Below are positions 17,483 to 26,700 of a DNA stretch of 31,516 nucleotides, piece by piece. Below the pieces are notes generated by a model. That model had not been told where the DNA came from, ran no database searches, and saw nothing but the letters and a program-made list of their open reading frames with translations. The DNA lies in the NCBI GenBank assembly GCA_001310715.1, contig BAXV01000046.1, forward strand, positions 1-31,516, given 5' to 3'. The translations under genes were made by a program, and so were the position numbers. The DNA comes from Pseudovibrio sp. JCM 19062 (GTDB taxonomy: Bacteria; Pseudomonadota; Alphaproteobacteria; Rhizobiales; Stappiaceae). Numbering within the stretch: position 1 is the first letter of the stretch; each line of letters opens with the position of its first letter.

Positions 17483-18956
17483 TTAATGGGATATACCTAA
17501 CCAGTGGTTAACCTTGGTAAATTGGCTATCGGCTTTGTGCTTTAGACCGTGTTGCCTCAGCAGGAAGGCTGGGATGTGGCTTGAGTTGCGGAAAATTGCT
17601 TCATCTTTAGGCGGCGTAGCCCGACGAGTACCGCGGGTGCGAGGGTGTGGACGACGTTCTGCAAGCGCTGGAACTTCAGGTTGCTCCTCAAGACCAGCTG
17701 GCACAGTTTCAGCTTCCACTGGAGCTGCTGCTTCCTGCACTTCAGCCTTAGGCTTGCGAGAACGACCTTTGTCTTTTGACGTACGCGAAGAACGGCGACG
17801 AGATTTTTTTCTCTTCAGCAGCCAGAGAGAAGTCAAGCGGCTCACCAGCACTCCAGTTCCTTGCCAATCGTCTCGTTGATCGCTTGCAATGCTTTTTCGT
17901 CCTTACCTGTCACAAGGGAGATAGCAGTGCCGGCGCGACCGGCACGTCCAGTACGTCCAATCCGGTGCACGTAATCTTCTGCGTGAATTGGAAGGTCAAA
18001 GTTAAATACGTGACTTACGCTTGGAATGTCCAGACCACGCGCGGCAACATCACTGGCAACAAGAACCTTGATGTTTCCCTTTTTAAAGTTGTCCAGCATG
18101 GCCATACGAGAGCGCTGATCCATGTCACCATGCAACGCGCCAACAGAAAACTCATGCCTTACAAGAGAGCGGAACAGAGTGGCCACATCACGTTTACGGT
18201 TACAGAACACAATCGCGTTCTGTAGATCCTCAGCGCCTTCGATCAGCTCGCGTAGTTTGGCGCGCTTATCATAGTCTTCTGAGTCTGAGGCCACGATACA
18301 CTGCGTCACGGTATCAGCAGTCATAGACGCCTTTGCCACTTCCACTCTTGCCGGGTTCTGCAAAAATGTATCGGTCAATCGCTGAATTTCGGCCGGCATT
18401 GTTGCAGAGAAGAACAGTGTCTGGCGTGTGAAGGGGATCAGCTTGCAGATGCGCTCGATATCAGGAATGAAGCCATATCCAGCATCCGATCAGCTTCATC
18501 GATAACAAGAATATCGACACCCTGAAGCAGCAACTTGCCGCGCTCGAAATGGTCGAGCAAGCGGCCCGGCGTTGCAATCAGAACATCGGCACCGCGCTCA
18601 AGCTTACGGTCCTGGTCGGCAAAAGAAACACCACCGATGAGCAGTGCCACGTTCAACTTGTGATTGACACCATAGCGGTTGAAGTTGTCCTCAACCTGCG
18701 CAGCCAGCTCACGTGTCGGCTCAAGAATAAGTGTTCTTGGCATCCGGGCGCGCGCACGGCCTTTTTCCAGAAGAGTGATCATCGGCAGCGTAAAGCTGGC
18801 CGTTTTCCCGGTCCCAGTTTGAGCAATTCCGAGGACATCTCTACGCTCGAGAACGTAAGGGATGGCGCCTGCCTGAATGGCAGTCGGCTCTGTATAACCA
18901 GAGGCTTCTACAGCGGAGAGAACTTTCTCACTAAGTCCGAGAGTGGAAAACGACAT
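17483..18956 (-). CDS. DEAD-box RNA helicase, RhlE-like (frameshifted)
   Basis: An ATP-dependent RNA helicase of about 490 residues. In order: Q motif GYTEPTAIQAGAIP, motif I AQTGTGKT, Ia PTRELA, GG, TPGR, motif II DEAD, motif III SAT, ARGLD, and motif VI HRIGRTGRAGR. A Lys/Arg- and Pro/Glu-rich C-terminal tail of about 125 residues follows. It acts in ribosome assembly or RNA decay, often at low temperature. The frame breaks near 18474 (lost base; DMGFIPDIERIC restored), around 17850, and at a seven-T run 17804-17810 (one surplus). The exact join near 17850 is uncertain. There is no clear ribosome site before ATG 18956. Confidence 0.92.
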
Positions 18957-19163
18957 ATGGCATGTTCTTTACAATAATTGTGGAGAGAAGCTGGAATCCG
19001 TATGAACTACAGGGTTCTCCAACCAGTTTGGCGGAACACTACATTTCTAAGCAGCGTTGTCAATGAATTCTGCGACATAACCGATATATTCCTTCAAGTT
19101 ATGCCGAGGTTGCTGAGTTCTAACCAACGCAGAAATCAGCAACTATTCGCAATTAAGGGTCTT

Positions 19164-21253
19164 TTAAATATCTAGATCAGTGGCGAACTCCGCACGCTCC
19201 TGAATGAAGTTGAAGCGAGCCTCAGGTTTATTACCCATCAACTGCTCAACCGCATTGCGTGTCTCAATAACGTCATCCTCACTAATAATCACTTGGAGTA
19301 ATGTACGACGTTTTGGATCCATCGTGGTCTCTTTCAGCTGAGCTGGAAGCATTTCACCCAGCCCTTTGAAGCGGCCAATTTCAATCTTGCCGTTCTTTTT
19401 AAAGCTGGTTCTCAGGAGTTCCTCGCGGTGTGCATCATCACGGGCATAAAGCGTCTTACCACCCTGACTAATCCGGTAAAGTGGCGGAACGGCAAGGTAA
19501 AGGTGACCATTATTGATCAGATCCGGCATCTCTTTATAAAAGAAGGTGATGAGCAGCGCTGCAATGTGTGCGCCATCCACATCCGCATCCGTCATGATCA
19601 CAATGCGTTCGTAGCGCAGTTCCTTATCGCTGTAGTTGGAGCGCGTACCGCACCCCAGCGCCTGAATGAGATCAGAAAGCAGCTGGTTCGCCACCAGCTT
19701 ATCCCGGCCCGCATTGGCCACATTCAGGATCTTGCCGCGCAAAGGCAACACAGCCTGTGTAGACCGGTTCCGCGCCTGTTTGGCAGAGCCACCCGCAGAA
19801 TCGCCCTCCACGATGAACAATTCAGTGCCTTCGGATTTGCTGGTTGAGCAATCGGCAAGTTTGCCCGGCAGGCGCAGGCGGCGCACCGCAGTCTTGCGTG
19901 CAACGTCTTTATCCTGACGCCGCTTTAAGCGCTCTTCAGCCGGTCGATCACCCAATCAAGCAGCTTGTTGGCTTGGTTAGGTGAGGCCGTCAGCCAATGG
20001 TCAAATGCATCCCGAACCGCATTTTCAGCAATGCGTGTCGCTTCGTTGGTCGCCAGCTTGTCTTTGGTCTGCCCAACAAACTCCGGCTCGCGAACGAAAA
20101 CAGAAAGCATGCCAGCTGCTGATGTTAGTACGTCATCACCGGTAATAATGGAGGCCTTCTTGTTGCCAATCAGCTCGCCATAAGCCTTCAGGCCGCGCAG
20201 CAATGCATACCGCAGACCGGTCTCGTGCGTACCGCCTTCTGGCGTTGGAACGGTGTTACAGTAAGAATTGACAAAGCCATCGCCAGCAAACCAGGCAACG
20301 GCCCATTCCACAGACCCGTGCTTACCAGTTGCCTGCGTCCGGCCAGCAAAGAGCTCATCCGTCACACGGCGCTCTTTGCCGAGCGCTTCTTCCAGATAAT
20401 CCTTAAGGCCACCAGGGAAGTGGAAAGTCGCACTTTCAGGAATACCATTGGCTTCATCTGCAAGAGACTTGGCGCAGCGCCAGCGAATCTCAACACCGCC
20501 GAACAAATACGCCTTGGAACGCGCCATCTTCATCAATCGGGCAGGCTTGAACTTTAGCGACTTGCCAAAGATCTGCGCATCAGGCTTGAAGCGTACCATG
20601 GTGCCGCGGCGGTTATGAATGTCACCAACCAGCTCAAGGCCGCCATCAGCAAGGCCGCGTCGGAAGGTTTGGCGATAGAGCTTGCGATTTCGTGCAACCT
20701 CAACCACCAGCTCTTCAGAGAGCGCATTAACAACGGAAATACCCACACCATGCAGGCCGCCAGAGGTCTCATAGACCTTGCTGTCAAACTTACCGCCAGC
20801 GTGCAGCGTCGTCATAATGACTTCCAGAGCGGACTTGTCTTTGTATTTTGGGTGCGGATCAATCGGAATACCGCGCCCGTTATCCGTAATGGTCAGGAAC
20901 CCGTCATCGCCGAGCGAGACATCAATCCAACTGGCGTGGCCTGCAACGGCCTCATCCATGGAGTTGTCGATCACTTCAGCAAACAGATGGTGCAGCGCCT
21001 TTTCATCCGTACCGCCAATATACATACCCGGACGGCGGCGAACTGGCTCCAGACCTTCCAGCACCTCAATGTCGGCAGCGGTATACTCTGCTTCGCCTCC
21101 AGTAGGAGCTGTGCGTCCAGCGGAAGAGGGTTTTGCAGGTGAGGTCGGTGCACTTGCTACTGGTGCTTGTTTCTTCCCAGTGCCGCCAGAAGAGGACGTC
21201 AGCTCATCCATGCTTTTAGAAACATCTGCAAACAGATCATCAGGCGTGCTCAT
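19164..21253 (-). CDS. parE: DNA topoisomerase IV subunit B, ParE (frameshifted)
   Basis: ParE is the ATPase subunit that, with ParC, decatenates daughter chromosomes. About 696 residues. After a low-complexity N-terminus (S/T/A/P rich to residue 55) come YTAADIEVLEGLEPVRRRPG, the GHKL ATP site (EVIDNSMDEA, DNGRGIP, GLHGVGISVVNALS), and the TOPRIM motifs EGDSAGGSAKQ and MTDADVDGAHI. One lost base near 19940 splits the gene between the transducer and TOPRIM domains; restoring it gives VIDRAEERLKRR. ATG 21253 has better spacing from GAGG than ATG 21256. The gene is essential, so the break is unlikely to be real. Confidence 0.95.
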
Positions 21254-21846
21254 CATACCTCTTTGGTCTTGCGGTCAAATAGTCTCGAATCAATCGGCAG
21301 TTTTGCAGGAGTGAGAGAAAAGGGCAAAGATCTGCCGGAGTTCTACTCTTGTTCCTTGTGGGTAAGCGCCAGATATACGCTTTTTCGCTTACCGGAATGT
21401 GCCGTGTCCCACCAAAAGTAGGGATCTGAAGCCATATGCGCCATTCGCGGCGAAATTACAAATGGCATTTCTGATTACCTCAGAGCCTGTGGTGAAAACT
21501 GTACACCGGACATACACATGCCAGTAGCGTCATGTGCTGCAGATTGTTGCGAGCGTGCAACAACAATTGGCGCTGGCCAGGATCGTGGAAACTGACACTG
21601 GTTCGCCTCTGGGAAATTGGATAGTTTGCCTTGTCTATGTTTGAAACTGGCCGAACTGTGTAAGGTTTTTGTTGGTCGGGCAAAAAGCTAGGCATTTGTA
21701 AGATCATTTGTGACAATTTGAAGAAACGTCTTCTTTGGAAACAAAATTGACATTTTTCTCTTTCATAGCCTGAAACCATAGCGTTGGCATGAATTGATTA
21801 AGAAGTCAGAACCGTTCGTCCTTCGACAACGGTCAAGTGAGGCACT
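21254..21846. other. Intergenic region between parE and the exoR-like gene
   Basis: About 590 bases between two divergent genes. I see no convincing coding region. Small hairpins occur, for example GAAGA / TCTTC near 21722-21735. A TTGACA at 21747-21752 could be a -35 for the exoR-like gene, but no good -10 lies 16-18 bases downstream. Confidence 0.4.
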
Positions 21847-22745
21847 TTGAAAAATGCTTTGTTTATGGATGGTATTGTAACGCACAGCGGTGCGTTCACG
21901 CGTCTCATTGCAAGTCTGGGCTGTGCCTCGGTTCTTACCTTTTTTTGCAGTCGGGAATGCGCAGGCACTGGATGCCAACAAAGGCACGAGCGCAGTCGCT
22001 GCCGTCAATCAAATGGCAAAAGTCACGCCTCAACAAGCTTTGAAAGAAGGGGCCCGCGCTTATTATTCCGGCGAAAAAGACAAAGCGCTTTCTCCATTAC
22101 GCTACGCTGCAGAAAACGGGCAGGCCATGGCCGCTGGAAGCTGGGCAGAATGTACTCTCAAGGTGATGGAGTGCCAGAAGACGATCTTCGGGCGTTCCGG
22201 TACTTCTCTCAAGTCGTCCGCGAATACTCCGCCGATGGTCCGGAAGCCCACTCAGCACCGTTTGTTGCAAGTGCTCTGGTTGAGATTGGTCGCTACTTCC
22301 TAACAGGGATTAGCGACACTCCGGTAAAGCAAAACCCCCACAAGGCACATGAAGTCTTTACGTATGCGGCCTCCTATTTTGGTGACGCCGATGCGCAGTA
22401 TAATCTTGGCCTTATGTATCTGGACAACAGACTGCCCGATTTTGATCGCCGCCTCGCAGCCCGCTGGTTGAAACTGGCCGCTGTCAAAGGGCATGTAGGC
22501 GCACAGGCCAAATTTGGTGAGCTGCTCTTTTTTTTACAAAGGAAATGACAGCTGCCCGCATGACGGGTTTGAAATGGATGACGCTGGCACGCCGACAGGT
22601 TGCTGGCAGTGAGAGCAACGCCTGGATTGTTGCCCTTCACGAAAAAGCTTTCTCCCTTGCCACGGAAAAGGAACGCCGCAAGTCCGCTAATTGGGCTGAT
22701 GAATGGCTATCCAAGCGCGGCCTCGTTGTTGCTTCCAGCCAGTAA
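21847..22745 (+). CDS. exoR: ExoR-like periplasmic Sel1-repeat regulator (frameshifted)
   Basis: A secreted protein of about 298 residues. It has an N-terminal signal sequence (SLGCASVLTFFAVGNAQA, cleavage likely after AQA). Four or more Sel1/TPR-like repeats follow: KEGARAYYSGEKDKALSPLR, WKLGRMYSQGDGV, YFGDADAQYNLGLMYLDN, RWLKLAAVKGHVGAQAKFGE. This layout and the sequence match ExoR, which in rhizobia binds the sensor kinase ExoS in the periplasm and holds down ExoS-ChvI control of exopolysaccharide and motility. The frame is disturbed by a surplus T (21940-21946), a lost T near 22135, and two surplus T (22528-22535). The start is uncertain: TTG 21847 has GAGG close by, and ATG 21865 is the alternative. 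Confidence 0.8.
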
Positions 22746-22973
22746 TCCAGTCCTTCCGCTCCTCCCTCAATTGACTACTTGATTTTCCACCATCACTCAT
22801 CAGAACAGCGTCGCTTCAATAGCCATGTTCAAGTGTAGGCTTCTGCCTGACAACAACTGACTACGCCACGAACAGTGCGCTGAGTTGGGCGAGGGGGTGT
22901 TGCCGCTCGTTTGACAGTTGCATTTCCCAGAAAACCTAAAATTTTTTTCTTTTCTTATGCGCTCTCTTTAAGT

Positions 22974-22993
22974 CTCTGAAATCTCAGAGTTTT
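22974..22993 (+). terminator. Weak Rho-independent terminator downstream of the exoR-like gene
   Basis: Perfect stem CTCTGA / TCAGAG with a 4-base AATC loop, followed by four T. It lies about 230 bases after the exoR-like stop and before the tRNA-Pro promoter. Confidence 0.4.
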
Positions 22994-23054
22994 CAACAAC
23001 GCTAGGCAGTTTGGGATTTTTCCCTCATGATTTGGGAAAAACTAGAAAACGTGC

Positions 23055-23083
23055 TTGCCAAGCTTTAAAACTCTGCCTATATA
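23055..23083 (+). promoter_or_regulatory. tRNA-Pro promoter
   Basis: TTGCCA (23055-23060), a 17-base gap, and TATATA (23078-23083), close to the sigma-70 consensus. Transcription would start near 23090, about 36 bases before the tRNA. Confidence 0.75.
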
Positions 23084-23125
23084 CCTGCCTCAACAAGACG
23101 CCGCAGGGCGTCACGTTGATGAGAT

Positions 23126-23202
<77 letters not shown>

Positions 23203-23355
23203 TCTTCTCCTCCCTTCAAAAATCTGCACTTCTTCAAAGAAATAGCCAGTCCAAGCGTATTATTGCGTGTCTCTGTGTCATTGCTGCGGCTTGCTCAGGC
23301 TCCGCTGAAGAGTACGCAAGAGCGCCCCTGCCTCCTCCCACTGAATTAGCAGATG

Positions 23356-23475
23356 TTAACTCGGCTCTCTTTTGACAAATTCATCTTCAATCCAGCCTAG
23401 AATCCACCGCGGACCTCCAAAAGCGACCATTTCCGAAGTCACTTCAAAGCTCACCCAGCGATACGCGCTGTGTTC
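23356..23475 (-). pseudogene. C-terminal remnant of a NUDIX-like hydrolase gene
   Basis: On the minus strand 39 codons stay open from the edge of the palindromic repeat to a TAA at 23356-23358. The translation begins EHSAYRWVSFEVTSEMV and ends GWIEDEFVKREPS. The EHSAYRWVSFE element resembles the C-terminal strand of NUDIX pyrophosphohydrolases, but the match is short and the family call is tentative. An in-frame TAG at 23476-23478, made by the repeat end, closes it upstream, and there is no start codon. The natural reading is a gene whose front was lost when the repeat inserted or when flanking DNA was deleted. Confidence 0.45.
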
Positions 23476-23476
23476 C

Positions 23477-23581
23477 TAGAGCATATTGCGTTCATATGAA
23501 TTCACGCAGTAAGCTCTTAGCGTTTATTTTCACGCGTATTCTTCTCCGAAAACCGGACCCACTTTTCGGGAATACGCTCTA
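23477..23581 (+). repeat. Dispersed palindromic repeat, full copy (105 bp)
   Basis: Ends TAGAGC...GCTCTA. Inside are the palindromic GCGTTCATATGAATTCACGC (23487-23506) and a second hairpin with CCGAAAA / TTTTCGG (23546-23569 region). It is homologous to the reverse complement of 14566-14669: both share the first 40 bases in outline and the ACGCG-ATTCTT block. The right half carries the TTTTCGGGAATACGCTCTA end typical of rhizobial intergenic elements. Confidence 0.8.
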
Positions 23582-23682
23582 ATGCCTGTATTTCTGGCTC
23601 TGGATACCGCATCGCGCCGCGCTTGTGCGGCATGACGTCGTTGAGGTTCTTGTTGGTTTGGTTTGGCTCGCTTCCCGCGGTC

Positions 23683-23703
23683 ATCCCTGACTTGATCAGG
23701 GAT
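23683..23703. repeat. Small hairpin repeat (ATCCCTGA...TCAGGGAT)
   Basis: A perfect 8-bp stem with a 5-base loop. The sequence GTCATCCCTGACTTGATCAG is the shape of a short intergenic repeat widespread in alphaproteobacteria. Only one copy is seen in this window, so the repeat status rests on general knowledge. Confidence 0.4.
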
Positions 23704-23898
23704 CTAGCGCAACCTCCACTAATTGAGTGATACCTTGTCGGCTGAATTGATCATTGCAACAAACACGGGTGCCGCCATGCTCGTCTGTTGCTTGTGTGAA
23801 GTGCCCCTATCAGTTTTATGCAGGGGCGATCAGAAACCCTTCGCACACAGCCATAAGCCCCGGACTGTATTCCCGCTTTCCAAGCCAGCCCACGCAAG

Positions 23899-23931
23899 AA
23901 AAAAAGCCCGAAGGCGATAACCTCCGGGCTT
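23899..23931 (-). terminator. Rho-independent terminator of the PiT gene
   Basis: On the minus strand AAGCCCGGAGG pairs with CCTTCGGGCTT (one mismatch) around a six-base loop, followed by seven T. It begins 28 bases past the transporter stop. Confidence 0.88.
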
Positions 23932-23958
23932 CTCAAGTCTTATTAGGCTGCTGCGTGT

Positions 23959-25499
23959 CTACATCACGAAGAGATCTAGCACGAAGTACAGAGCAGCTGA
24001 CAGCAACGCAGCCGCTGGCACGGTAATGACCCAGGCAGCAATGATTGTCATGAAGTGTGACCGGCGAACCAGCATACGGCGCTTGTCGTCTTCTTTCACG
24101 CGGCTCTGCTTGAAGTTCTCCATGCCGGTGCTTTCTTTCACGAAAGCGATCCGGCGCTTGGACTTCATGGTGTACCACTCACGGAAGAAGCCAACGCCAA
24201 AGATTGCGCCAACAGCAATGTGCGTGGAGCTCACCGGAAGGCCTAACCAACTTGCAAAGATTACGGTGATCGCTGCGGACAAGGACACGCAGTAGGCGCG
24301 CATCGGGTTCAGCTTGGTGATCTTCTCACCAACCATGCGGATTAGCTTTGGACCAAACAGCATCAGGCCAAAGGAAATACCAAACGCACCAATCAGCATA
24401 ACCCACAGAGGAATGGTTACAGCACTCGCAATGCCGCCTTCCTGCACGGTATGCACGATCGCAGCAAGTGGGCCAATCGCGTTTGCAACGTCGTTTGCAC
24501 CATGCGCAAAAGAAAGCAGCGCAGCAGAGAAAATCAGAGGCCAGCGGAACAGTGTGCGCAGAGACTGGTTCCGGTTCTCCATGCCTTCAGACTGCTTGCG
24601 GATCAGTGGGCGGCAGATAGCCAGCGTTGCAATAAACGCAATAGCGCCAAGAAGGAGCGCCATCTCGATCTCGATCTTTACGAGCTTCTTCAGGCCCTTC
24701 ATTGCCAGGTAGGTGGCAAATGTACCTGCCATGATCGCAATAAGCAGTGGTACCCAGCGACGAGCGGCGGCAATCTTATCTTGCTGGTAAATGATGAAGG
24801 ATTTGATGAAAGCAAGGAAGAGTGCGGCAATAATACCGCCAAGGACCGGCGAGATAACCCAGCTTGCAGCAATGCCGGACATTGTGCCCCAGCTTACAGA
24901 AGCAAAACCGGCAGCAGCGATACCGCCACCCATAACTCCGCCAACAACAGAGTGTGTGGTGGAAACAGGTGCGCCAATCCAGGTTGCAAGGTTCAGCCAG
25001 ACCGCTGCTGAAATCAGCGCTGCAAGCATCAGCTTCACAAAGTCAGTGTAGTCAGCAACCTGTGTTGCATCGATAATGCCCTTGGAGACCGTTGAAACAA
25101 CGTCACCACCGGCAATCAAAGCGCCAGCACTTTCAAAAACGGCTGCAAGTAGCAAGCGCCGCCAATTGTAAGAGCTTTTGAGCCAACAGAAGGGCCCACA
25201 TTGTTTGCTACATCATTTGCGCCGATATTGATCGCCAAATAAGCGCCGATACCCGCTGCAGCAACAATGATAATAGCGTTAGGATGGTCGGAGACGTAAA
25301 AACCCGCCATCGCCATAGCGAACATTAGAAAAACAAATGCGACCGCAGGAGCAATCAATGGGCGTGCCATCGTATTGCCGGCCAGCTCTAGCCTGGAGAA
25401 CTTATCTAAGTCTTTATCTAGAGTTGGCTTTTTTTCTAAGGTTAGACATGCTGTATACTTTTTTTTCGCCGCGTCTTCTTCGCGTAGATTTTCATGCAC
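23959..25499 (-). CDS. pit: Inorganic phosphate transporter, PiT family (frameshifted)
   Basis: A cation-coupled low-affinity phosphate carrier in the inner membrane, about 510 residues. Both PiT repeats are present: GANDVANNVGPSVGSKALT in the N-terminal half and HGANDVANAIGPLAA in the C-terminal half, plus WIGAPVSTTHSVVGG and GLPVSSTHIAVGA. I see about ten hydrophobic helices and a central hydrophilic loop (RPLIRKQSEGMENRNQS). One base is missing near 25153 (GGALLLAAVFESAG restored). The start is uncertain: ATG 25499 needs no further correction, while ATG 25449 (MSNLRKKPTLDKDL) needs one A removed from a seven-base run. No phoU or DUF47 partner lies alongside. Confidence 0.92.
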
Positions 25500-26014
25500 C
25501 CGGCTGCAGTCGTAGCACGTGACTACAAACCGGAGCCTCCCGTTATCATAAGAATCGGGGAGGGGCGTGCACAGTTAAATGTGGCAGTGCAGCCATCAAT
25601 TAAGCAGACCCCGGCAAAAAAACGCGAGGAACTTCGTGTGTTGAAGCTATCCTCATACGATAATGTTACCGATGACTGCCCAGTTCGCCGGCAACCTAGT
25701 TTTCTCTCTCGTATATTTCAAGTTAAAAATGTCTATAAACTTTGGTAAAGTAACTAGTCACAGAAATATCACGCAATCTTCGCAGTTTCTTCATTTAAAA
25801 TTGCTGCACGTACCTATCGGTAATACTAGAATTGAAAACGCAAATATTGCACATATCGCCGCAATCAGTGCATCTATAGTTCTTTTCTAAGAGAAGCCGG
25901 TATAGCTTTACCAAGCGCATTGACACCAATGGCATAATTGGAGAAGAAAAAGAAAAACTGGTATATAGCATTGGAAAACGCGTTTTAGTAATCTGGTGCG
26001 AAAAGAGAGGTTAC
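25500..26014. other. Intergenic region between PiT and the NDUFS4 homologue
   Basis: About 515 bases between divergent genes. Open frames exist, the longest of 84 codons from 25494 on the plus strand, but it has no ribosome site, no family resemblance, and overlaps the transporter start. I see no clear Pho box. Confidence 0.4.
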
Positions 26015-26322
26015 ATGGTCGCTCGCATTTACAACCCAGCCAAAACTGCAATGCAGTCCGGAACCCGCAATACAAAAAAAACTGGGTGCTGGAGTTCGAT
26101 CCGCAGTCTCCCAAATCAATCGACCCGCTTATGGGCTACACCTCTTCCGGTGATATGACGCAGCAGGTGCGACTGAAGTTTTCCACCAAGGAAGAAGCAG
26201 TGGCCTACGCAGAGCGCAATAACATGCAATTCCGCGTCGACGAAGAGAGCAAGCGCAAGTACCACCGCGCATCGTATTCAGATAATTTCCGTTTTGACAG
26301 ATTATCTCCGTGGACACATTAA
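26015..26322 (+). CDS. NADH dehydrogenase accessory subunit, NDUFS4 / ETC complex I family (frameshifted)
   Basis: About 100 residues. MVARIYNPAKTAMQSGTRNT, then NWVLEFDP, PLMGYTSSGDMTQQVRLKF and the ending FRFDRLSPWTH are diagnostic of the NDUFS4 (18 kDa subunit, PF04800) family that stabilises the NADH-binding arm of complex I. The start ATG 26015 has a GAGAGG site six bases upstream. An eight-A run (26074-26081) carries two surplus A; with six A the frame passes from NTKNWVLEF into the rest. It is a single gene, distant from the NDUFA12 homologue at 6570. Confidence 0.92.
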
Positions 26323-26331
26323 GTTTCGGCA

Positions 26332-26360
26332 TTGAGATTATTCTCTAATCGCCTTATGAA
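26332..26360 (+). promoter_or_regulatory. tRNA-Arg promoter
   Basis: TTGAGA (26332-26337), a 17-base gap, and TATGAA (26355-26360). Transcription would start near 26367. The leader then contains the perfect hairpin GGGGCGA / TCGCCCC (26374-26380, 26386-26392) before the tRNA. Confidence 0.6.
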
Positions 26361-26373
26361 ACATCCCACGCAA

Positions 26374-26392
26374 GGGGCGAGCTGATCGCCCC
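26374..26392. other. Hairpin in the tRNA-Arg leader
   Basis: A seven-base perfect GC-rich stem with a 5-base loop, between the NDUFS4 homologue and tRNA-Arg. It could be the end of the upstream message or a processing signal in the tRNA precursor. No U-tract. Confidence 0.4.
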
Positions 26393-26402
26393 GAGCCAAA
26401 GC

Positions 26403-26479
26403 GGTCCCTTAGCTCAGCTGGATAGAGCACCGGCCTTCTAAGCCGACGGTCGCAGGTTCGAATCCTGCAGGGATCGCCA
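26403..26479 (+). tRNA. tRNA-Arg (anticodon TCT)
   Basis: A 77-base cloverleaf. The acceptor stem GGTCCCT pairs with AGGGATC (one G-T), the D-arm is TTAGCTCAGCTGGATAGAG, the anticodon loop CTTCTAA gives TCT, the T-arm is GCAGGTTCGAATCCTGC, and the CCA is encoded. The outer pair of the anticodon stem is a C-A mismatch as read. It reads the rarer AGA/AGG arginine codons. No integrase gene follows. Confidence 0.96.
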
Positions 26480-26519
26480 TTATTTTCAATGGGTTAGGGC
26501 TAGTCAAGCGGTTTCGTTT

Positions 26520-26547
26520 TTGACGGTTTTACACTAGGTTTTACACT
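26520..26547 (+). promoter_or_regulatory. Predicted bio operon promoter with tandem 11-bp repeat
   Basis: TTGACG (26520-26525), a 16-base gap and TACACT (26542-26547). The sequence GGTTTTACACT occurs twice in direct repeat at 26525-26535 and 26537-26547, one base apart, so it fills the spacer and the -10. I found no match to the BioR palindrome TTATMKATAA, the usual regulator site of rhizobial bio operons. The repeat is a candidate operator. Confidence 0.4.
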
Positions 26548-26700
26548 TCTGTTCCCCGTGCATCCTCAAAATGACCTCATCCCCAATGTTTGGGCATGCT
26601 CAAATAATGTTAATTTTAGCGTTTCCCCTAAGAGAGCATTGTGCATGTCACATTTTTGCTGTACTTGACGGCAAAACACGCCTTGAGGGAAAACAACGAG

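Larger units (their letters stand above)
22746..23125. other. Intergenic region with hairpins
   Basis: No gene seen in these 380 bases. It holds a terminator-like hairpin (22974-22993), a perfect inverted repeat TTTTTCCC / GGGAAAAA (23017-23024, 23034-23041), and the tRNA-Pro promoter (23055-23083). Confidence 0.5.
23203..23898. other. Gene-poor stretch with a gene remnant and repeats
   Basis: About 700 bases between tRNA-Pro and the PiT terminator. It contains the truncated coding remnant (23356-23475), the palindromic repeat (23477-23581) and the small hairpin at 23683-23703. The remainder shows no supportable gene. The general look is of a scar of insertions and decay. Confidence 0.5.

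Noticed and set aside
21480..21779. Minus-strand 99-codon frame between parE and the exoR-like gene
   Set aside because: No ribosome site, no recognisable domain, and it covers the likely promoter area of the exoR-like gene.
23214..23376. Plus-strand frame reading KRIIACLCVIAAACSGSAEEY, which looks like a lipoprotein signal
   Set aside because: It has no start codon or ribosome site and runs back into the tRNA. It is probably chance, though a missed base could hide a start.
25494..25748. Plus-strand 84-codon frame beginning MHPAAVVARDYKPEPP
   Set aside because: It overlaps the start of the PiT gene on the other strand, lacks a ribosome site and resembles nothing I know. It cannot be fully excluded.
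26480..26640. tRNA-Arg 3' side as an integrated-element attachment site
   Set aside because: No integrase, no second copy of the tRNA 3' end and no foreign genes follow; the bio operon comes next.
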